Source: Acanthaster planci (lineage: Eukaryota; Echinodermata; Asteroidea; Valvatida; Acanthasteridae). From it: a DNA stretch of 13,718 nucleotides. The notes beneath the pieces were generated by a model. The model saw only the letters and a program-made list of their open reading frames with translations. It was not told the origin of the DNA and did no database searches. The stretch lies in NCBI RefSeq assembly GCF_001949145.1, contig NW_019091729.1, positions 1 through 13,718 of the forward strand. The letters are read 5' to 3'. This document shows positions 8,327 to 13,718 of this stretch, one piece after another (the stretch's first letter is position 1; every line of letters starts with the position of its first letter). The position numbers and the translations under genes were made by a program.

Positions 8327-11300
8327 ATGGACAAAATCAACAGTCTTTCCTGGGAGACTTTTATTCAGCGTTTTGGTAACGTCATCGAACATGGACCGAT
8401 TGTTGCCGGTGCCATTTGGGGACAGCGACCGTTTACTAACGCAGCGGAGATGCATCGAGCTATGTGTGATTTTTTGGACAAACTCCCTTACATAGGTAAA
8501 ACGGTAACCTGGCATACCTAGTACCTGGGCGGGCATGTCAAACTTGCTAGAGCAACTTGTAACACATAGTGCATATGTAGATGGGTGGATGAATTCGTCC
8601 CGATGAAAAAATGATGAAACGTGAAGCTTGATTTTCCATGCTGGGACTTACTTCCAGAACTGTAACTAGCTTTATTCGAACGTTTTAAAATTAAGAGTAG
8701 GCCCAGGCCTATACTAAGGTTTGTATTAATAAACCTAGTTGTAGATAGCCATGTACGTATATACAACTCCCATAAACACATTTTGGCTGTATTGATGGTG
8801 CCAAGTTATTCCACCAGAACTTTGGGGTCCAACATCCACCCCACTCCAAATAAAAGCTGAGCTATGATTGGTCATTGGAAAGGAAGCCAAAAAAATTTAA
8901 AATGAGTCCAGAAACATTTCCAATAGAAATCAAATTTTATTAAGTACACCCCCAAAAAAGCCACTAAACAAAGCCATCATTTCCCCACAAAAATGAAAAA
9001 GTCCACTAATGTTTTCCCAGAGCAGTGAGAATTAGTTGAAGGCCCCCCTCCAAAAAAACTAGAATTTAGAGTTAAGTAAAGTAATGTTAATTAGGAAGTC
9101 AAGTTTGTAAACGGTCACCAGTCGGATTGTTTGATATCCATCACATAGACTGATGGCACAATTGCCCGCGACAAGCGGTGGTGAGGTTTTCTTGTGTTAT
9201 GTAGGTATGCCACAGCACTATCAATTTAGTACTCGGCTTCATTTTCGGGTTGTTTGCCGGTCTGATTTTAGTGCTCCAGCACAGCCGTGTTGGTATTTCC
9301 CCATGTCTAAAAATATGGGAAATTGTGTAGAAACCCCTTTTCTTTGAGGTTTTCTAGTCTTGACACGAATTTTATTTTATTTTTTCCAGCAAATATTTTC
9401 AGAGAACCAGTTGAAATTCACTCTTCTCAGCCTTGTCAAATATCACATCAGAACGGTCGTCAAAACCTTTGATGATTTTATCAAAGATGACATGACACTT
9501 TCTCATTTCTATGGTTGTTTGATTATTTTCGGTTGATTTGTGGAATTTGAGGAAATTTTATCAATTCCCACATTGTTTTTTTTTGGCCCACAGGATATGT
9601 ATGCAATTTCAGCTTTATGTCTACATGGTACAATTTGGGCTGCAATTATGAAAAAGAAATTATCATTTTTATTGCTTCTGATTAAATTTAATGGATTTTC
9701 TAAGCTTATTTACTACAGATTTTTAATTAGAAAGGACAGTGTAACAATCTTGACTTCTTAACTTGTCACAAGATGTTTTTAGTCGTGCTAATTTATGAGT
9801 CTCAGTAGCTGAACTTCAAGCAATCGTCCTGGCCCAAGTACATGGACAATGCAGACTTGGAAGAAGTGTTCGTTGACAAACAGAAGTCAGTCATGAATGC
9901 GAGTGTCTTTTGTTTTCAAAACTTCGCCTTATGCAAAGTTTCTCACAGTCAAACACAGTCAGAATTCACCGCAGCAAAATGATTCACAAAACAAGAATTT
10001 TCTCAAGACGAAAACACTTCACAGGCTCAAAGCATCGAAACTGGTCTCATCAGACCTTAGCTCTCTGCTTGCAAAGTTTTGCAAAGTTTCGACTCGATTT
10101 CTCAACACGCTTTTGGGGTTTTTATACTCTACAAATTTACTATTAACGCAGTTACTGAATATCAGTCATAAGTAACATACAGTATGCAGTAAAATTCCAT
10201 CACCCTGCTCTAAGTTAATGACTAATTCCTTTGACCAGTCAGAATAAAACCAAATGATGTAAACCCATGACTAATATCAGTTTCTTATAAAAGTTCCTCC
10301 CCTTCATATCAAAGAAATATTATTCCATGAAAAAAGGAAAGTTGTGGGTTCATTGGCCTCAGCCCCCACATTCCAAGTAACTAGCCAAATTTTATCATTG
10401 GGTCAACTGGCCTTGATGAACATCAGGTGTTTGACTCATTGACCACTACACTTTTCACTACAATTTCAGCATTGTTACAGACAGTTTCAACTACGATGTT
10501 TGAAGATGGGAAAAAAATAGTATCACTGCACTTTTATTGGGTAAATGAAGCTGTATGCTAATTATGGGTCATGTGACCCAAATACCACTTCCTGATTGGC
10601 TAAGAGTCTATCTTTAGTTCTTCTCAGCTGACTTGTTTTTCTGATTTCCAATGGGCATGGATTTCAAGAGAATTGTAAAGCCATAATGTTTATGTATTTA
10701 TTTATTTTATTTTGGTAAAGATTTTAAATACTTTTTCTCTTTTTTAATCTTTTCTTTCCAAAGTGGTTTCTTTTTACTATTTCTGTCATGCTTTTTAAAA
10801 TCTAAAAGGATTTTTTTGCCAGTACAAGACAAAATGGCCTCAACTCACGTCTCTTTTTCGCTACAACTCATTTTTTGTCAGAGGAGGGTCATCGTAGTAA
10901 CATTGGAAAGCTTTTTTCAAGACCTTTCCAACGGTGTACATTGCAGTGGCATTCAACAACTTCGAATTTTTTTTACCGCACACATGTACATGTACCTACT
11001 TTATGGTTGCCAGTCCAGACATACCAGATGTCCAACAGTTCAACTGTTTCAGTGTTAATAACAAACTCGATTTGGGACAAAATGGGACTGATGAGTATAC
11101 TGAGACACCGCGGCCATAGTGACAACTAGAACTGTGGGACAACAACTCAACGGCATGCTTGATTGGGATTTTTGGCATGTGCATGAGCTTGTTAAACATC
11201 TTGATATGATTTGATGAGATCCAGTTCTGTTTGCTTCAATTGCAGTTACATTGTCACTTCAAAGCGTTAATAGTGTGACCATTTCCTACTGTACCCCATC

Positions 11301-11685
11301 ATTTGCTCATGTCTATTTTTGACCAGGAAAAGAAGCCATCCTTCGTTGTCATCCGGACCTGGCTGGAAATTTGGCTCAAGCAGACCAACTCACAACTGAG
11401 TCCAAGAAAGAACAGAGTAGTGCTGGACTTCTAAATCTGACCAGAGAGGAAGCTAACACCATCGCTGAATTGAATGACTTGTACAAATCCAAGTTCCAGT
11501 TTCCTTTTGTTATTTGTGCCAGGGAAAACAAAATAGAATCCATCATTGCGGGGTTAAAGGTCAGAATACATAATGCTACAGATGTAGAATTAGAGAACGG
11601 TGTGAATGAAGTTAAGAAGATTGCTTGGCATCGAATGCGTGACCTAATTGAAACAGAGTCAGACCCAATGACGGCAAAATATTGA
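8327..11685 (+). CDS. URAD: Gene B: 2-oxo-4-hydroxy-4-carboxy-5-ureidoimidazoline (OHCU) decarboxylase
   Basis: Two exons, 8327-8495 and 11327-11685, with a phase-1 GT-AG intron (TAG|GTAAAA; TTTTTGACCAG) give 175 aa, the usual size for animal URAD. The enzyme decarboxylates OHCU to (S)-allantoin, the third step of urate breakdown after urate oxidase and hydroxyisourate hydrolase. The sequence has LSWETFIQRFG, IEHGPIVAGAIW..RPF, the catalytic His65 in CHPDLAG, Glu85 in SKKEQSSAGL, and Arg159 in IAWHRMRD, each two less than the zebrafish numbering (His67, Glu87, Arg161). All key residues are present. The start has G at -3 and +4. The C-terminus (AKY) is not a typical PTS1 peroxisomal signal. 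Gene A upstream carries a diverged paralogue with the same intron position. Confidence 0.9.
8496..11326 (+). other. Gene B intron (2.8 kb)
   Basis: AT-rich, no internal exon with URAD similarity. There are short frames at 9153-9347, 9540-9761, 9897-10175 and 10816-11129, all without splice-site context or recognisable motifs. The 9897-10175 stretch may be decayed transposon sequence, but I cannot name a family. ACATGTACATGTAC occurs at about 10982-10995. Such a long intron against short ones in gene A suggests growth by insertion. Confidence 0.7.
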
Positions 11686-12952
11686 TTTCAGAACAAAGTG
11701 GACTCAGTCTATGTATTCTGCACACAAGTACCCCTCATTGGGGACAAAGATTGATGTTAAGCCAACATATGTAAATACCATTGTTACCACGAGCTTGACA
11801 TGTATAATGCACCTCACAATTACAAGGTTGTTGAGGCTATTTTTCCAATTTCATATTTCTACAATCATATTAAAGTGAAAAAATGAATATAACATTTAAT
11901 TTTTCAAGCTGAATTTGCCACAATCATAAAGTGAAACAGTAATATTAATCAGAAAGTAATGAATATCGAGTTCGGTGATTGGACCGTGTACTTGTTCCAC
12001 AGTACATTGTAGGTATAAGTGCTTGCAATGAGCTGCACCGTTAGGTTTATAATTTGTGTAGTTTCCTGTCAGTGTGATATGATTCAAGACATGTAGCATT
12101 TCCTTTGATCCACTGATTTCCTCATTTTTTATTTTACACATTCCATTGAAAATGAAAAATCACAGTGCAAAGTTTTGTAAAAACAATTTCCTCATTGTTT
12201 TGTTAAAGTCCAAGTTGCATGCCTGTCTTTCTTTCCGTGATGGTCAAATTAAACCTAGTACATGATGTGCATAGAACCATACTGTCCACTATTAATATCA
12301 GATGCACCCTGCAAATATTTGCAAATCTCTCTCTGAAGTACATGTATGTACCCACCCCCCAAATATTGAGATTGCAGCTACCCAATTTATGTCAGACCTG
12401 GAATCTCAGAAGACTTGACAAACTGAATACCAGGCTGTGAGGTAGTATTGCGCAAGTAGTTAAAACCTACAGAGAAAGGATTTAATTTGGAATGAAATAG
12501 TCACACTTGTTTTGTTGATCATTTTGCACCAATTCAGTGTTGCCTGTACCAGGTGCATGCATGTTTAGCAAAAGTAATGCTTTTATTACACTGTCTGAAT
12601 TTTCTTTTGTCACATACACTTTGCCCTTTACATGGTTAGTCTGTCTGCTGTTTTATTGTCCTTGATCATGATCAGATCGATCAGTTGATTTGTTGGGTCC
12701 AACCAATGTGTACTACACAAGAAGGGCATGCTGAAAATGATATACAGTGTAGCTTGAAATTTGTTCCTGTATCTGAACCATTTTTACCGTTATTATGAAA
12801 GAAGAGTATAAATTGAAATAAAAATGGCTTTGGATGAAAATAATTTCAGACAGTGTTCATTTTGAGTTTTTACTTCTGAATATGACAAAAAGAGTCACGA
12901 GTAATAGTCGGCTTGTACTTTTGATATGTTGAGAACCAAATGCGAATGGCAT
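11686..12952 (+). other. 3' UTR and flank of gene B
   Basis: No coding exon seen. Contains ATTAAA at 11869-11874, about 185 nt after the stop, and AATAAA at 12817-12822 followed by a GT/T-rich tract (CAGTGTTCATTTTGAGTTTTT). Either could end the gene B transcript. A GATC-rich palindromic patch lies near 12661-12686. Confidence 0.4.
11869..11874 (+). terminator. Candidate polyadenylation signal of gene B (ATTAAA)
   Basis: The nearest polyadenylation-type hexamer after the gene B stop codon. The downstream sequence is T-rich. A distal AATAAA at 12817-12822 competes with it. Confidence 0.3.
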
Positions 12953-13282
12953 TGTTACGCCCCAACTATAGCATAAGTCCCAACTATAGTTGGGACAGTC
13001 CCAACTGTAGTACTGCAGTTGGGCTGGGCCAACTATTGTTGACCAATACCTGTGGGAAATGTCTCAATATTATCCAAGTCAATGTGTCTTACACTTGACA
13101 CAATTCATAAAAAATGTGGCACTTAGCTCTATGACCAATGACATGACATTTGTGACTTTGGCATATGCTGGGCACATCATGCACACAGGACCTGTGCTGT
13201 AGTTGGGCCGGCCCAACTGTAGCACTCTAGTTGGGACGGGCCCAACTATAGTTGGGACTGATGCCATAGTTGGGGCGTAACA
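12953..13282. mobile_element. MITE with ~80 bp terminal inverted repeats built of nested palindromes
   Basis: The left end TGTTACGCCCCAACTAT and the right end ATAGTTGGGGCGTAACA are perfect inverted repeats, and similarity continues inwards for about 80 bp. Each arm is itself made of palindromes: GTCCCAACTATAGTTGGGAC (20 bp, 12977-12996), a near-palindrome around TAGTACTG (about 13005-13020), and AGTTGGGCCGGCCCAACT (18 bp, 13201-13218). The interior (about 13035-13195) is AT-rich and non-coding. Total length of 330 bp without a transposase fits a non-autonomous DNA element. I see no clear target-site duplication, so the superfamily is open. Confidence 0.85.
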
Positions 13283-13293
13283 GCGGGATCAGG

Positions 13294-13427
13294 TCAACTC
13301 GGACCCATTCCAACTCGGACCCATGCCATTTCGGATCCAATACTAACTCGGACCCACAAACAACTTGGACCCACGTCAATTCGGACCCACGCCATTTAGG
13401 ACCCACCTCGAGTCAACTCGGACCCAC
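13294..13427 (+). repeat. Minisatellite, ~8 units of CAACTCGGACCCA
   Basis: Eight degenerate copies of (C)AACTCGGACCCA, spaced about 16-19 bp, start just after the MITE end. Variants include CATTTCGGATCCA, CAACTTGGACCCA and CATTTAGGACCCA. One frame reads as NSDP-like repeats, which I take to be a by-product of the tandem array. Confidence 0.8.
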
Positions 13428-13466
13428 TCAGTCTTATGGTTGCATTACACCAAATACGCGCCCGTA

Positions 13467-13718
13467 GACCGAAATAGCGCCGTCTCTTGAACTTCGCGAA
13501 GAGGTTGGCCTTTTTTTTTCGCTGGAAATTCAAGATGATTTTTTTTCCTCTTGAAATTCAAGATTACGGCCAGATTAATCACTTTCCGTTTCAATTTTAT
13601 GAACTTTTGTATTCGCCTTTCCCGAAGACCCCCCACCTAATAGCAGTAAAACTATGCGCTCATATGAATGTAGTCACGTGCCTCTATCCAAAATAGGCCT
13701 GCATTGTGGGGCTTTTTG
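13467..13718 (+). repeat. Right copy of the ~250 bp inverted repeat (runs off the window)
   Basis: Aligns along its length with the reverse complement of 292-542. It contains an internal duplication of about 15 bp (GAAATTCAAGAT at about 13525 and 13553) absent from the left copy. The match is still good at the last base of the window, so the repeat continues outside. Confidence 0.75.

Noticed and set aside
8069-8536. 155-codon minus-strand open frame
   Set aside because: It is antisense to the well-supported URAD exon 1 of gene B and then runs through the fold-back arm. No family similarity of its own.
9897-10175. 92-codon frame in the gene B intron
   Set aside because: No motif, no splice context, overlapping equally long frame in another phase; at most a transposon remnant.
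13270-13467. 65-codon frame with NSDP-like repeats
   Set aside because: Translation of a degenerate minisatellite; unit spacing is not a multiple of three.

Overview
The window is eukaryotic nuclear DNA, most likely from a marine invertebrate animal. The genes are split by GT-AG introns, Kozak-type starts are present, and intergenic DNA is AT-rich and full of short dispersed repeats, fold-back elements, a tRNA-derived SINE and ATGTAC-type microsatellites. No bacterial gene organisation is visible. I cannot fix the phylum: a cnidarian, lancelet, hemichordate or mollusc would all fit. One base (position 2129) is ambiguous (n).

Two genes lie head to tail on the + strand. Gene A (start codon 2873, stop 5828, six exons) joins in one phase-consistent reading frame of 575 codons. 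It has a low-complexity N-terminal region, a CARF/ALS2CR8-like DNA-binding-type domain, and a C-terminal domain homologous to OHCU decarboxylase (URAD). URAD is the uric-acid-degradation enzyme that makes (S)-allantoin. In this copy the positions of both catalytic residues are changed (His to Tyr, Glu to Lys), so it reads as a pseudoenzyme fused to a putative transcription factor. Gene B (8327 to 11685, two exons, 175 aa) is a stand-alone URAD with all catalytic residues intact. The URAD parts of A and B share an intron at the same codon and phase (phase 1) and align without gaps at about 40% identity. They are therefore tandem paralogues: one kept the enzyme, the other was captured by a CARF-like gene.

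Layout: 1-2872 repeat-rich upstream DNA (a terminal inverted-repeat copy at 292-542, SINE at 1053-1425, hairpin at 1606-1645, short inverted repeats, a dispersed repeat at 1994-2128, palindrome cluster at 2131-2232, microsatellite near 2540-2608); 2873-5828 gene A; 5829-6848 3' flank; 6849-8240 a fold-back element with ~280-350 bp inverted arms directly upstream of gene B; 8327-11685 gene B with a 2.8 kb intron; 11686-12952 3' flank; 12953-13282 a MITE with ~80 bp TIRs made of nested CCCAACTATAGTTGGG-type palindromes; 13294-13427 a short minisatellite; 13467-13718 an inverted partner of the 292-542 repeat, running off the window.

How the genes may work together (inference): gene B does the chemistry of the third uricolytic step. 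Gene A may use a catalytically dead URAD fold as a ligand-sensing or protein-binding module attached to a DNA-binding domain, possibly linking urate catabolites to transcription.
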